Shown here: in pieces, positions 33,906 through 46,000 of the stretch | How the letters are laid out: each line of letters begins with the position of its first letter | How positions within the stretch are numbered: the first letter of the stretch is position 1 | DNA from: Henricia sp. BOLD:AAB3569 | Lineage: Eukaryota > Echinodermata > Asteroidea > Spinulosida > Echinasteridae | Direction of reading: 5' to 3' | Length of the DNA stretch: 64,000 bases | NCBI GenBank assembly: GCA_037783545.1 | Contig: JBBELK010000165.1 | Span: 1,116,001-1,180,000 of the forward strand | The notes under the pieces: model-generated | Seen by the model: only the letters and a program-made list of their open reading frames with translations | Told to the model about the DNA's origin: nothing | Database searches by the model: none | Program-made: the position numbers and the translations under genes

Positions 33906-34328
33906 CAAATTGTTTTTTATGGTTGTAGAGTCATATACATGATACAAGGAAAGAATTGCGTATATAGGCCTACTTGACCATGGATTCAGACCTTGTGTAC
34001 AAAACGTGTATCAAACTGGCTGAAAAATGTTATATTTTCCGGTAAGACTTGAGAAGTTGATCAGAATATATTTTTAAAATGACTCTTCAAGCATCGGTAA
34101 GTGAAAATTTGATGAAAAAACAAAACTTTTGAGCGATAAAAATGTTAGGTTTTGTAATAAGGGAACGCTTAGAAATTGTGCAGCCTGTCTCATATGTTTG
34201 GTACACAACGTCTGAAGCCATGATCAACTTTCTTAATTCTTTCCAATTTTCCCTAGTTTTCACTTTCTAACTTTAAACAGCTAGTATCCCCCGTCCACAT
34301 TTTTTAAGTTTTCCTGTTTATCCTAGAG
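33906..34328. other. Intergenic, no gene seen
   Basis: AT-rich, no recognised repeat. Confidence 0.4.
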
Positions 34329-34676
34329 GTGTATGTGTCTACAACACCATCACAACTTGTTTTCCACAAAAATTCGACAAGCTTTTGCTTAAAACGCAAA
34401 GCAGTTCCGACCCTCTTCACCCGAAATTCTGAAACGCTCGAGGTCACTTGGTTTGTTGATGAACAGGGTTTTGACGTCATCCCGAGAACAACACAAAACG
34501 GCCCGTGCAGTATTGAATGGGAAATATACGTAGTGAATGTTCATCATGCCTGTTTTGTCCTTGTAATTCAAAATACAAACGTGAAAAACACTTCATGTAA
34601 TATGACAATCTACTATTACCGGTTTTGTGAAAAAAACTGTGAAATTGTGGCCCACAATGAAGCTCTTTTGGAGTAA
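34329..34676 (+). other. Unrecognised 115-residue open frame
   Basis: An open frame with mixed composition (ETLEVTWFVDEQGFDVIPRT; four Cys in the last 50 residues). It may be a chance frame or a fragment of an exon or element. The region overlaps other frames on both strands and no splice or domain evidence supports it. Confidence 0.2.
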
Positions 34677-35286
34677 ATACTGGTGCATTGCGACGGGTGG
34701 TTTTGTCACAAACCGAACGGCATTCACAGCGGTCTGTGTACAGCAGTGGGAACGGTCCTTGCGGGCCGTAGTTCCCACGTGTTTAAACATCGGCCGGTAC
34801 AAGTTACAAAAAGAGCGACTCATTTCTCTCTCTTGGTAATAAACAAGAAAAATGTTCTGCTCTTTTGTTTTCATGGTGCCTGGTAAAGCATACAACCACA
34901 CAACTACTGGGCACATCTCTGGCTTTTTGCACGAGAAAAATCATCTTCAAAAAACACCATCGAACAGAGACGGTTTTCGGAGTTTTTTTGCGTGTAAACG
35001 TATGGAACTGCCGACCGTGTTTATTCGTGTTTCTCAGGATTGCGTCACGGGGTTACGCGCATATCATTAATACCTAATGAGCGTTTCAGAAATCGCGAAA
35101 ATTTCATTTTCGAAAACCGCACTTTTGCTTGCGATTTATCCACTTAAAACGGACAATATTAATTGAAATAAACAGCGATGCAAGTCAGCTGGAGGGATAT
35201 GTCGATTATCGAAAAAGGTGCAAATGCTGGATTTTTCGTCAAGGGGGATTCTAGCTCTTTAAGTTTTCTATAAAATTCCACACTTC
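34677..35286. other. Intergenic, no gene seen
   Basis: Short overlapping frames in all directions; none recognised. Confidence 0.35.
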
Positions 35287-35374
35287 ATGATGTTTGATAG
35301 GCCATCTTGTTCAATCACTCAAATAATACTCACAGGGAATATTTTCCGACGTCTTTGGTGTTTTTGGTTATCAC

Positions 35375-35560
35375 CAAGTTTCCCTTGTCCGCGCCGTCAT
35401 ATTTCGTATAAATCCCTAGACGAATCCGCTTTTGTCGTCTCAAAACTCCAAAAAGACTATATAGTTTCCCTTGTCCACGCCGTTTACTTTCCAAAAGGTG
35501 CAATTTCACTGTTATAAATCCAGAGACAAATCCGCTTTTGTCGTCTCCAAACTCCAAAAT
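35375..35560. repeat. Tandem pair of diverged 86-90-bp units
   Basis: GTTTCCCTTGTCCGCGCCGT (about 35379) then AATCCGCTTTTGTCGTCTCA is repeated as GTTTCCCTTGTCCACGCCGT (about 35465) then AATCCGCTTTTGTCGTCTCC. The minus frame 35659-35330 spans both and has no recognised domain. Confidence 0.65.
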
Positions 35561-35659
35561 GACTCCACAAATGTCAAAATCTTCTGCATCAGATATGGCG
35601 ATGTAGTAGGTGTTGCTAGCAGCACAATACGAAGGAAATGACTGGATGTCCTGCAGCAC

Positions 35660-36576
35660 CAGAATGCAGCTTGTTTACATGAGTGATTCCATTCTTACAC
35701 CAAACAGAACGCCGTGCAATGTATTCAAAGGAGAAAAAAAAGCCCACTGCTTACATAATTATTTTGTTCCTTAGGCCTACAAATGATCTACACTTATTGA
35801 CAGGATGGCTTTTTTGCGCGTTTCTATTTGTTCGAAAGTGAAGTTTCGTTTTCACGAAATCTTTTCACGAATCTACACTTTCTCGTCCATTCTCCTTGAC
35901 CTCTAGCAACGCATAAACACACTGTGGTGAGCCCGCATAAATAATGAGCCTCCAATATCTGGGATTGTAAAAGCAGCTGCCCTAACGGTCAAGATATGGA
36001 GCGCGGTGAAATTCGTGGCACGAAATTGTTCGTGGTGTACTGCCGAGCCTCCGTCTTTAATCCAAAATTTGTTTGCTTTACAAAAATAGGTTAATACTTG
36101 TCAAAATTGTCTGGCAATTTTTATTTTTAGGAAGAATAGCAAAACACCAGTCAAATGTAATACACATATAGGATTTTGGCCGAAACCCCATTTTATTTTC
36201 TTAGCAATCAAATTTTGGATTTAGCAATTATTTCTGCTCAGCATCTTTATGAAATTGGCCCCCGATGTTTCCATGGATAAATATGATTATTATAATTAAT
36301 TAGTGAATTCAAATAGAAAAAAAGTTTTTAAATAGTAACCTATTTGCACAACCGCCTTTGTTTCCGTCCGACTCCGGTATATATAGGGTTTGGATATGGG
36401 TTAGATGGATTGAGCATAGAAACCGAAGAAAGGAAAGAAAAACTGGACTAGTTGTCTTGCTGCCTTTCTTTCATTCTATTTTCTTCTCTTTTCTTTTCTC
36501 AAGCTGTCGCTGCCTATAAAATTGATTAAAAAACAAAATGGGTAGTTTTGTTAGTAGGTTATGGCATTTATAGACA
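35660..36576. other. Intergenic; one MITE end
   Basis: TTTATGAAATTGGCCCCCG near 36248 is one end of the GGGGCCAATTTCAT family. No gene seen. Confidence 0.4.
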
Positions 36577-37005
36577 TCAGCTGCATGTAGATGGCGGGAA
36601 AGCCACGCGGGCCCCGAGGCCTGAGTTCAGACGCCTATAGAATTGTCCGACGATATCTGCCATTGGACTTTGTTCAGCTGTGGAGACGGCGTCGCGTAAT
36701 ACCTGGACCGTGCTCTGACGCCTCATAACTCTCTCAACCTGGATATAGTGCTTGTACGTCTTCCGCGACGCCCATTGGCAGTGGTCCATCACCTGCTCCT
36801 CCGATGCATCCAGGAGCCGCAGTGTGGTTGCTACCCAGGCACGGCTGTTTTCAGGATTGTCTGTTGCGGCAAAATACCTCTTTAGCCGTAGCCTTTAGTC
36901 AAGGCTGCCGTGGCGAGTTATATATTCGCGCGCAGTCAGTTTTACCAACGCTTGAGGAAAGACTAGCACGCACGGACTGTCCGCCCCGACAGCCTTTACC
37001 ATAGC
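36577..37005 (-). pseudogene. Possible tyrosine-recombinase-like mobile element relic A
   Basis: The minus frame contains LRLLDASEEQVMDHCQWASR and KTYKHYIQVERVMRRQSTVQ, which resembles the C-terminal H..W.S..T..HYI region of element-borne tyrosine recombinases. Upstream (about 36960-36885, minus) lies CTAGTCTTTCCTCAAGCG and CTCGCCACGGCAGCCTTGAC, closely matching plus strand 39806-39885, so this locus and relic B share an element family. Catalytic residues cannot be confirmed. Confidence 0.4.
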
Positions 37006-37600
37006 GTTTTTTGGGGCTTATGTTTTTCTTTATTTCTGTCTACCGTTTTGGTAGAGGGGTAACGTGCATAATGCATGAGGTCAGGATTCCCCATTGACCA
37101 ATGAGAAGGTGAACTGTTAAACTGCATGACGTCATACGCATAGAAAATTAGGCAGTTGTAGTTTGTATGAATCTTCGAAGAATAAAAAGCTAAATATTTC
37201 GGGAAACTTAATAAGTCGCAACATATTCAGGCCAAGAAAATGCTCTCTGGAGATGATCGCGATTTAGGGGAATATTAAATTCACCAAGGCCTACTCCCGA
37301 ACCGGCCGGCCGCACAGTACACCGTGCTGCGCCGGTACACGCCGCCGGTCGTCTGCGGCGGCGGCCCCGCTAGTGCATGGCAATGCCGCACGGTGCATTG
37401 TTGTTTTGCGTACAATGTATGATGTACTAAGTCAATGAAGCATGGCATAAAAATTGTTTTCAACAAGATCTTACTTCAAAAGAAAATGTTCTTACTGCTA
37501 AAATTGCTTCTTTGTCACCCAATTTAAACTCTCTGGAGCATTTATCATGTCATATTTAAAAGGATTTATTAGTGATATATACCCTGAATAAACAGTTCCT
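37006..37600. other. Intergenic with a GC-rich patch
   Basis: 37295-37400 is strongly GC- and CpG-rich (CCGGCCGGCCGC, GCCGCCGGTCGTCTGCGGCG). It is too short and isolated to call a promoter. No gene seen. Confidence 0.4.
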
Positions 37601-39160
37601 TACTATTTGTTACGACGAACAAGTTCAAATGTCTGTCAACCTGCGACAAGCCACGACAATTACTTACAACAACTTACGACAACTCTTAAGTTACGATTAC
37701 TTACGAAAAACACTGCCACTGTGTGACAATTGTACTAGCTGGCTCTGGTGATCTCTATAAATCATAAATTTGGGAATTTGAAAGCCAAATCGCACAGTGG
37801 GAGCTAGGCCGGTATTCCGCTGTGCAATATTTTTTTACGACTAGTCGCAATCATCTTAAGATACGATACAGGTACAATTTTGTAGCGTCTCGCAGGTTGT
37901 CACAGACTTTTGTACAGTTTTTGGTCACCCACTGCATGATTTGCCACAATTTGTTGCGACTGCGACACGTGCAAAAGTAGGAAGTATTGTTCGTGTCGTA
38001 AGGATTCTCAGCCACTTTACGACATGTCTTTAAATTTGCAAATTCTAACGCTTACGATATGGTTACAATGTGCAATTTATTCCGAAAACATACACAATTT
38101 TCCCTTTATTTTTCTTAGTGATCTCCCAATTTAACAGTTCCTTAAGAGATGACACGGTACGATCAGGAAATTTGTTGATCCTGTTCAAATGTCCATGACA
38201 AGCCACAGCTTACGAAACTCTACGACAAGCTACGATTGCACTGTAACAAATCTTAGAAAATCGTAATGCTTAGCGCTTATTGTATTGTTGCGATATTAAT
38301 TTTTTTATAAATACATACGAATGTCTGCGATTCTTTACGATTCCTTACGATGACAGTACAAATCTACGACAGGATCTGCGACTTGTTCAGACACATACGA
38401 ATATCTGCGATCATGATCACACATTGTGCGATTCATTACGATTCCTTACTTATTGTTATGATTCCTCACGATGACGCAGTACAAATCTACTGTGACGACA
38501 TCTGCGGGTTGTTCGGACAGTCATTTTGTTACAAATCTTAGAAAATGTTAACGCTTATATGCTTATCGTATTGTAACGATATGCATTTTCAGTACACGAA
38601 TGTCTGCGATTCATTACGATTCCTTACGATGACAGTACGAATCTACGACATCTGCGACTTGTTCAGACACATACGAATGTCTGCGATCATAATCATGATC
38701 ACACATTGTGCGATTCATTACGATTCCTTACTATTTGTTACGATTCCTTACTATTTGTTACGATTCCTTAATATTTGTTATGATTTCTTATGATGACGCA
38801 GTACAAATCTACTGTGCTGACATCTGCGTGTTGTTCAGACAATTGATCATTTTGTTACAAATCTTAGAAAATTGTAGCGCTTATCGTATTGTAACGATAT
38901 ATGCATTTTCAGTATACAGCAAATGTCTGCGATTCATTACGATTCCTTACGATGACAGTGCGAATCTACGACATCTGCGACTTGTTCAGAAACGTACAAA
39001 TGTCTGCGATCATGATTACGCATTGTGCGATTCATTACGATTCCTTAAGATTTAGTTACGATGACAGTACAAATCCACAACATCTGCGACAAGCCACGAC
39101 CACTTACGATACTCCATGTCAATCTTCGAAAAGCTGTGTTTTACGTAACCCTCCCACTCT
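37601..39160 (+). repeat. Tandem array of TTACGATTCCTTACGATGACAG-type units
   Basis: In the cleaner part, AAATCTTAGAAAAT marks unit starts at about 38252, 38538 and 38859 (spacing 286 and 321). Each unit carries TCATTACGATTCCTTACGAT, ATCTACGACATCTGCGACTT and GTCTGCGATCATGATCAC. From 37601 to 38250 older units with TACGACAA/CTGCGACAAG words extend the array. The open frames across it are repeat-derived. Confidence 0.8.
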
Positions 39161-39360
39161 GCGACAATCGTATAAAAAGTTGCAGGTAATCTCAGCAAAA
39201 TTGAACAAGCAGTGATTTTGTGCTTGTACATCTTGAAATTTTTGCTTCCAAATACAAAATATGGTAGTCGACAGGCCCAAACCGATTATCCTTGCAACTT
39301 GAGAAAAATCTAGGAGAAAAGTCAGATTTTGTTCAAATTAATTGTCATATGGCTATATAG
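39161..39360. other. Intergenic, nothing recognised
   Basis: AT-rich spacer between the array and a minisatellite. Confidence 0.4.
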
Positions 39361-39375
39361 GTTTTGTACACGGGG

Positions 39376-39465
39376 TGCAAGGACGATTTGACTCGGGGAC
39401 GACTTGAGCCAGGGACGACTTGTCTCGGGGACGACTTGACCTGGGGATGACTTGACCTAGGTGTT
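39376..39465 (+). repeat. GGGGACGACTTGA minisatellite
   Basis: Five to six units of 16-18 bp of the type CGGGGACGACTTGACC, for example at about 39397, 39415, 39432 and 39448. Confidence 0.85.
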
Positions 39466-39789
39466 AATTGAGGGGAGCGTACTATAAGCCTACGTGTGTA
39501 GCCACACGAAAAGCATTGTTGGCGAGTTTATAACTTTAAAAATTGTTAATAAATTTATGTGGAGTTACTCTATAGAACTTTGACTATCATGTTTCTTGTA
39601 TTTTGTTTTCCTGGTACGAATAATAACTTTCGCTTTTTTCGTGAATGCTACCTATACTTATATGGATGATTCCAGAAGCTCCCCGCCGCTGGTTGGTTAC
39701 AATTTATGAATAATTCACCACCTCCGTTGCTGTTGAATTATTCAGCACGAAGGTCACAAATACGCTTTGGTGAAGGCGATCGTGGCGAA

Positions 39790-41345
39790 CAGTCTGCAGT
39801 ATGAATGTTAGTCTTTCCTCAAGCGCTAGCAAAAACGTGCACAAAACAAACCTCGCCACGGACTCCTTGACTAAAGGCTACTTCAGCCGTGAATTCGGTC
39901 CGTTAACAGGCGAAGGGTTTGTTTACGAGGACTTTGCGATTGGCCGCCAAGGGGCGAAAGATCAACCAGACTTTGAACTGCGCCGACTGGATCCATCTTT
40001 CCTTGGTCCTGCAACTTTGGAATCATTATCAATGATGAGTCACCCTCACTAATTACCGTCTTGCCAATAGTGTGGTTGAATAAAAAATCGCCTCCTTCGA
40101 TCCTTGTTATTTTTCAGGTTCTGATTCTTCCTAGGTCACCAGCTCTGTCCCCGGCCCATTATAGGCAGATGAAAAGGGCCAAGTCTCGTTGTACCACGTA
40201 GCGCTAGGGGAAAAGACCTTCGCCTTTGCCAAGTCTCCGGGATCGGTCAGTGATCTCTTTCACCGACCATCGTAACTTATCAGAAAACAATGGAATTGCC
40301 TGCTTTGGAGTAATGTGAGACTCAGCCTGCTCCAGCTGCATTGCATTCATGTATCTACGAACTTGGTGAGAGATGCAAGGGTTTGCGAACTTTTATCCCA
40401 CTCGCCAGACTTCGGTCCTACCGAATGAGTTAAAGTATGCCCTTATCTGCCCAACATAAGAGTCCACGATGCATGCCGCTAATCTAAGCGGGCACCCACA
40501 AGAGCAGATCCCGTGCTTACCCAAATTTGTTCACCCTAAGCCGTGAATCTGCGTGCGACCTTCTGAGTCACGATCGATCGAAAAGCATAGGATGTCAAGT
40601 GGTGTCGCTGACTCCAGATCCTCCCCTTCAGTACAGCATCATTTGCTTTGATGCTCCCGCAGAAATCGGTCTAATGCTGCAAATGAGTCCGCTCTTTTGC
40701 ACTTCATATCCCTGCGTATCCAACTTGTTTCCTAGTTTTGTCTTCAAAAAGATACCAAAACGCTCTCGTGAAGAAGGGGAGGGCCTGATTGAAGAAGAAA
40801 TTTAGCATTGTATCGCAATTCCCGAGGGCAAAGCCCGAAACGGATCTTAAAAACAGCCGCAGTCTGCGCTGGAGCTTAGATATCCCATCATTGATAGGTG
40901 CACAATCGCAAGATCCTGCTCCACGATGTAATCATTCGAGAAAAACTGCCAGCTAGCATTCATGACAGACCTCTTTCAATAATGAGTTGACTACGGCGAC
41001 TGTGCGATTGATGCCCACCATCTTGGTTTGGCACACTGAGGAAAGAACAAATATGCATCTTGGGAATTTTTCCCCTGATCAGTTGGGCAACAGCGCGAAA
41101 AACCCCTACCACGTCAAGTACACCCTGCGAAGGGTCGGTCAAAATATAGATCAAGGGCCTCCTTGCGACATATACCCGTGTGTCCCAAAATGTCTGCAGA
41201 CCAGTAATCTCAGAAACTTACACTACCGTCTGGTAAGACTAGGGTACCGCCCTATTTATAGCCAGATGCGTCTGCCGACAGTGCGATGCGATAGCAAGGT
41301 GGCGGCCTTGTCTCCAAGGGACCAGCTGCGAGAAGCTATGATCGA
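39790..41345. mobile_element. Mobile element relic B (recombinase-like pieces)
   Basis: On the minus strand a series reads CPLRLAACIVDSYVGQIRAY and FNSFGRTEVW near 40500-40415, then YMNAMQLEQAESHITPKQAI and PLFSDKL near 40360-40290. These phrases resemble the N-terminal part of tyrosine-recombinase-like proteins common in marine invertebrate mobile elements. A plus frame at 39801-40052 (MNVSLSSSASKNVHKTNLAT...) shares DNA with relic A. The minus frame 41154-40960 (VFRAVAQLIRGKIPKMHICS) may be another piece. Stops interrupt all of it, and the family call is tentative. Confidence 0.45.
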
Positions 41346-41387
41346 CAAACCTCCAAAATAGAATCTCCTCCCGCACTTGTGGTGACA

Positions 41388-41480
41388 GAGGCGTAGACAT
41401 ACACGCCCCGGATTCGAACCCGGGACGCCAGAGGTGAAAGGCGAGGAAAGAACCCGTACGCCAACCCGACCGCCCCAACA
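41388..41480 (-). mobile_element. 5' fragment of a tRNA-headed SINE
   Basis: Reverse complement of the head of the SINE at 55603: GGGGCGGTCGGGTTGGCGTA begins near 41480 and GGGTTCGAATCCGGGGCGTG lies near 41424-41405. The body is missing. Confidence 0.85.
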
Positions 41481-41760
41481 GTATGATGATATTACACACT
41501 TCCTTTTGTATTGCACAAAATTCAACACACGGAGAACTGCTCTCCAAAAATCACTGGGCTTTTCAGATTGTGACATGACACTGAACAAATTACTTGGAGA
41601 AAGTAAAAACGCTAACAAAATACAGACTTTACTTCATCAAAAATTGTAACGTGGAAACCTAACTTTTTTTGTGTATTTATCTATAGTTTTGAAGTATTTT
41701 TTATTATTATTTCTAAACTTTTCATGTAAGGTTTCCGAATTTATCTACTGCTTTCAAGTG
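41481..41760 (+). mobile_element. LINE 3' fragment
   Basis: The frame through 41649 reads YDDITHFLLYCTKFNTRRTA then LQKSLGF..LNKLLGESKNA, the H-x3-C C-terminal tail common in CR1/Jockey-type LINE ORF2 proteins. The part upstream of the fragment is absent. Confidence 0.6.
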
Positions 41761-43319
41761 GTGGTGTTATTGTTTTTATGTGTATTATGATACATATGTG
41801 GGTCATTCTTCAGTAAGTGTCTATTTTTGGCCTTAAGAAATCGTGAAAAAACGTTTTTCAAATTTTGGTTATTTTTAGTGGAACATGATTATTAAGGTAC
41901 ACAACAACTATAATTAACGTTCGGCACAATCTTTAGGGGAGTTTTATTTAATTTCATTAACTAAATTTTCAGTGTTGTAGCATAGGAGAAATGTGCCAAA
42001 ATCATATCCGTCACACTTTCGTGACGGAAATGACAAATTTTGACAATGACTTCGGAAGCTGAGTAAATTCAAACAAGATAATTTAAAGTTTAAACATATA
42101 ATAACAACCAGTGAACAGAGGGCTTTGAACAGAATATAACGCAACTTATTGTCCTCATTTTATTGCCATTACTGGCAAATGAAAATGCCAAAAAAACCAG
42201 AAATGACGCTCCAAAATATCGTGACGTAGATGACCCAAAATGCCAAAAAATCATCTCCGTCACGGCAAAAAGTGATGGAACTGACTGTGACGGATATGAC
42301 TAAATAAACAATTAAACTGTTATAACACCATCCACAGTCTGTTTGAAGCCCAAACACCACACAAGCTTGGAAGTTTGCACAATTGTGATCGTTTTCATGA
42401 ATACTTTTAAAGATTAAAAATACAAATAAGATATGTTATAAAGCGTTCGGAGATGACGTTGAATAAAGGTACTATTGTATTTTTTTGAGAAAGTCTACAA
42501 TTCCTTGGCTATTACGGGTTGCAGTTTTCTTTAATGGGTTATTTCATGCTCTATAGGCTCTGAGGTATCCGATGGACTAATGCAAGTCTTGTTCATGGTC
42601 AGTTCTCTATCAGATATGATGCTCCAAAATATCGTGACGGAGATGACTAAAAATCCAGGGACACGATTTTTGACTCTTAAGAGTGAGGGACTGTAAATAT
42701 CGATAATTTTTTGAAAATGTTGGCCATGGCCAAAAAATGGATTTCCTTTATACTTTTATATTTGATGGACATTTGCCCCAAACTAACAAATGTGGTAAAA
42801 GTTTTTTAAAAATACCTTTGTTGCTATGGCAACAGCCAAATTTAGATTTGTGCCATTTTCTCACTTTTTTAAGAGTGAAATTTGCATATTTTCAAAACTG
42901 CGTCACCATTAAACAAGATATAGAAATTAATTTTCTTTAAAAGTTATGATAGGTGGGTCCTTGGAGACTGCATTGCATGTATAAAAAAAATAGTCACCAG
43001 GTATTTGGGTGGGTTATACCATTTATTTCAAATAGGGGTGTTTTTTTACTTTTGTTTAGTATGAAAATATACCATTTTTTGACAGCTCATAACCCATATG
43101 GTAGTGCTCCAATTTCAACATCGACCACATATTGTTGAGATGAGACATTGGTCTTGTGGAATATTTAAAAAACAGCTGGGGGAAACATACTTTATTGTTC
43201 GCAGTGTTGCCAGACATTTTCCCATTTTTTTCAAATTTTAGTGCAAGGCTAAGTAATAGGCGACATTTTTTAAAAGTGTCAAAAAAAGGCATTGTTAAGT
43301 AGAAGGTCGTAACATGTTG

Positions 43320-43900
43320 ATTTAATCTAATTTTGGGGTGCTGAATCCAAAAATGACAGTTATGAAGTTATATTTTAAGTTAAAGGGGTATTTGTGGCCC
43401 AAAAATGCCAGAAATTGGTTAAAAAACACCAGTTTTTGTGCAAAAAAACCCACTGTTTTCTCAAATAGAACATGGTTACATGCCATAACATTCCACTCTT
43501 TCTAAATCCATAAATGACAGTATCCAAGCTGTATTTTGAGGGCAAAAGTGCTTCTTTGGGGTAAAACATTAAAAAAAAGTTTATAAACACTAGTTTTTGG
43601 TAAAAACAAAAAGAGGAGAAAGGAGATATAGCTTAATTGACAAGAAGAGGCTTTTGTTTATTAGAAGGTCGTTACTCGTTACTTTTACATAATTTTGGAG
43701 TGCTGAATCCAAAAATGGTTGCCAAGCTGTATTTCAAGTTAAAGGGGTTTTGGCAAAAAATACTGAAAATATTATTGAAAACGTTAAGTTTTTAGTTAAA
43801 AAAACAAACACATATCTGCGTATAATATAATGCATGGTAACATGCCACTCTTACTTAATTTGGGGTGCTGAATCCACATGACTTTACCAGCAAGCTGTAT
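43320..43900 (+). repeat. Tandem units of the left foldback arm
   Basis: TTGGGGTGCTGAATCCAAAA-type words at about 43333, 43498 (diverged), 43692 and 43858 mark units of about 165-195 bp, each followed by AAGCTGTATTT..AGTTAAAGGGG. Confidence 0.75.
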
Positions 43901-44639
43901 TTTGATGGTCAAAGTGTTTTGTTTTGACAAAAAGGATAAAAGCAATTTTTTAATTCCTAAATCCAAACAATACTGTTACTATAAAGGTGTTGTTTGGTAT
44001 TGAAGCGATCCTATAGAACCACAACCACATAACATGGTTCAAAATGATTACACATGTAATCTTATCATATCAGTTTTACAGTGGAATATGAATATATTGA
44101 ACTTGAAGTGTGCAAAATACACATTACTAGGAGTGTTAAAATCTCTTTTGCTCCAGGTAAAATCAACAACGGCCTATCATTTGAAAGTGGTAATAAGAGA
44201 AGGATGGGGTAAATTTAGTTGCAAACCTGTACATTATAATTAAACGGTGAGAAAATTACTTGGATAAGAGATGCTTGTTTTAGTACAAAACAAATATTTT
44301 TAAGATAAAACGGGAACATGCCAATCCTACTTTTTTCATCCATTTCGTCCTAAAACAAAGTGGTCGAAAATTATGTCTTTGCTTGCAACTTTTTTTATGT
44401 TTTTGGTTTGTTTTGCTGTTTGTTTCTCGGATACACTTCTCCTTAAAACAAATACAAAAATTTTGTTGAATTCAGCTTCGACAAGACATTTGTCTGGTTA
44501 CCAACACCACAATAATGCACCTATCAATTGTTTCCCCCGCCCCTCACCCCTGGACTGCCCCACATAAGAGGTGGGGATTGTCACTTTTCTTGCGATACAA
44601 AATCCCCACCTTTGGGGCATGAACAATTTGGCAAAATCC

Positions 44640-44790
44640 CCACCTAGTGGGGGAGGGGTGGGATGGGGTGGGAGGGTGGGGGGAGGGGGTGGGAGGGGGA
44701 TGGGGGGAGGGGGGGGGGGGGGGGGGTGGTGGAAGGGTGGGAGGGGGCGGGGGGAACCCCGGGAGAGGGAGGGAGGGGAACGAATGATAT
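44640..44790 (+). repeat. G-rich low-complexity tract
   Basis: Almost pure G with isolated A/T, including GGGGGGGGGGGGGGGGG at about 44710-44726. The Pro- and Gly-rich frames on both strands derive from it. Runs of G of this kind can form quadruplexes. Confidence 0.9.
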
Positions 44791-45080
44791 GTGCATAATG
44801 GAACCCCCGGTCTCGAAGATATCCATCCAACCATCTTACGAAGACGTCACCCTCTCTTTGGCCACATTGACTGCTACCAGATGACATGCCAGCTCATGGC
44901 ACCCTTAACTAAGCTGCGCATCAACATTGAAGGGGGACCGGGACTCCATATTCTGACGTTGCCTGTATGAGACCCAGGGGCCGCCCAAGCACCACCTGGG
45001 TGTGCTACCTGGAAGCTGATCACCGGACACGAGTACAACAGCTGTGACAGTCTGCATCGTGTTTGATCTGGGCGGCTCTA

Positions 45081-45311
45081 CACTACAAAAACTGTGGTGT
45101 TAAATAACACCAGTGGGTGTTGTCTTATATAGATACCAAGCCTGGTGTTAAATTTTAACACCACAAGTATTAGTTTTAACACCAAGGGTGTTAAAAATAA
45201 TGCATTTATTCCAAGTGTGGAATTAAAATTAACACCTATGTAGATACCAGGCTTGGTATCTATATAAGACAACACCACTGGTGTTAATTTAACACCACAG
45301 TTTTTGCAGTG
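45081..45311. mobile_element. TA-flanked CACTG-type MITE inside the giant foldback
   Basis: CACTACAAAAACTGTGGTGT at 45081 pairs with CCACAGTTTTTGCAGTG ending at 45311; TA flanks both. Same family as 22637-22907. It shows that the foldback was an insertion target. Confidence 0.87.
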
Positions 45312-45414
45312 TATGTCCGCCATGATGGATTAAGAGAACAACGATGATCACTGTATATTCGTTGTTGTTTTTACTGCAGGCTTTTAAAATGTGTTTAATT
45401 ATAACATCATTTAG

Positions 45415-46000
45415 ATTTTGTTTCCCCAAAAGAACCTTTGCCCTCGAAATACATCTTAGACACCGCTATTTTTGGATTCAGCACCCCAAATGATAAGAGT
45501 GGCTTGTTATTACCATGTTCTGTTTGAGAAAACGGGGTTGTTCCTGTACTAAAAACACTTAATTGTTTTTCAACCCGCAATTTGTTGACTTTTTTGCCGA
45601 AAATTCCCTTTAACTTAAAATACAGCTTCGTAACAGTCAATTTTGGATTCACCACCCCAAATTAAGTAAGAGTGGCATGTTACCATGTTCTATTTGAGGA
45701 AAAGGGGTTTTTCTGTATTAAAAAAACCCTAGTTTTTCAACAAATTTTTTGACTTTTTTGCCGAAATTGCCCCTTTAACTTAACATACAGCTTCGTAACA
45801 GTCATTTTTGGATTCACCACTCCAAATTAAGTACGAGTGGCATGTTACCATGTTCTATTTGAGGAAAAGGGTTTTCCTGTCCAAAAAAAACCTTGTTTTT
45901 CAACAATTTTTTTTACTGTTTTGCCAAAAATCCCCTTTAACGTAAAATACAGCTTCGTAACCATCATTTTTGGATTCACCACCTCAAAATTAGGTCAAAT
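45415..46000 (-). repeat. Tandem units of the right foldback arm
   Basis: Reverse-complement counterparts: GGATTCA(G/C)CACCCCAAAT at about 45474, 45643, 45812 and 45972 (spacing near 169, 169 and 160), each near CCCTTTAACTTAAAATACAGCTTCGTAAC. Confidence 0.8.

Noticed and set aside
37295..37400. CpG-rich patch as a promoter island
   Set aside because: About 100 bp only, no gene on either side and no core promoter element seen.
37601..39160. CRISPR-like array
   Set aside because: Unit length of about 300 bp, no short identical repeats with unique spacers, and eukaryotic context.
38280..39215. Chain of overlapping open frames rich in YDSLRF
   Set aside because: They repeat with the tandem DNA units in several frames, as expected from repeat sequence, not from a gene.
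40527..40805. 92-residue plus-strand frame
   Set aside because: It runs opposite to a minus-strand coding-like series (relic B) and shows no domain.
41239..41618. Minus-strand frames across 41239-41618
   Set aside because: They run through a SINE head and the wrong strand of a LINE tail.
44498..44887. Pro-rich and Gly-rich frames on both strands
   Set aside because: Caused by the G-rich tract in the centre of the giant foldback; no recognisable protein.
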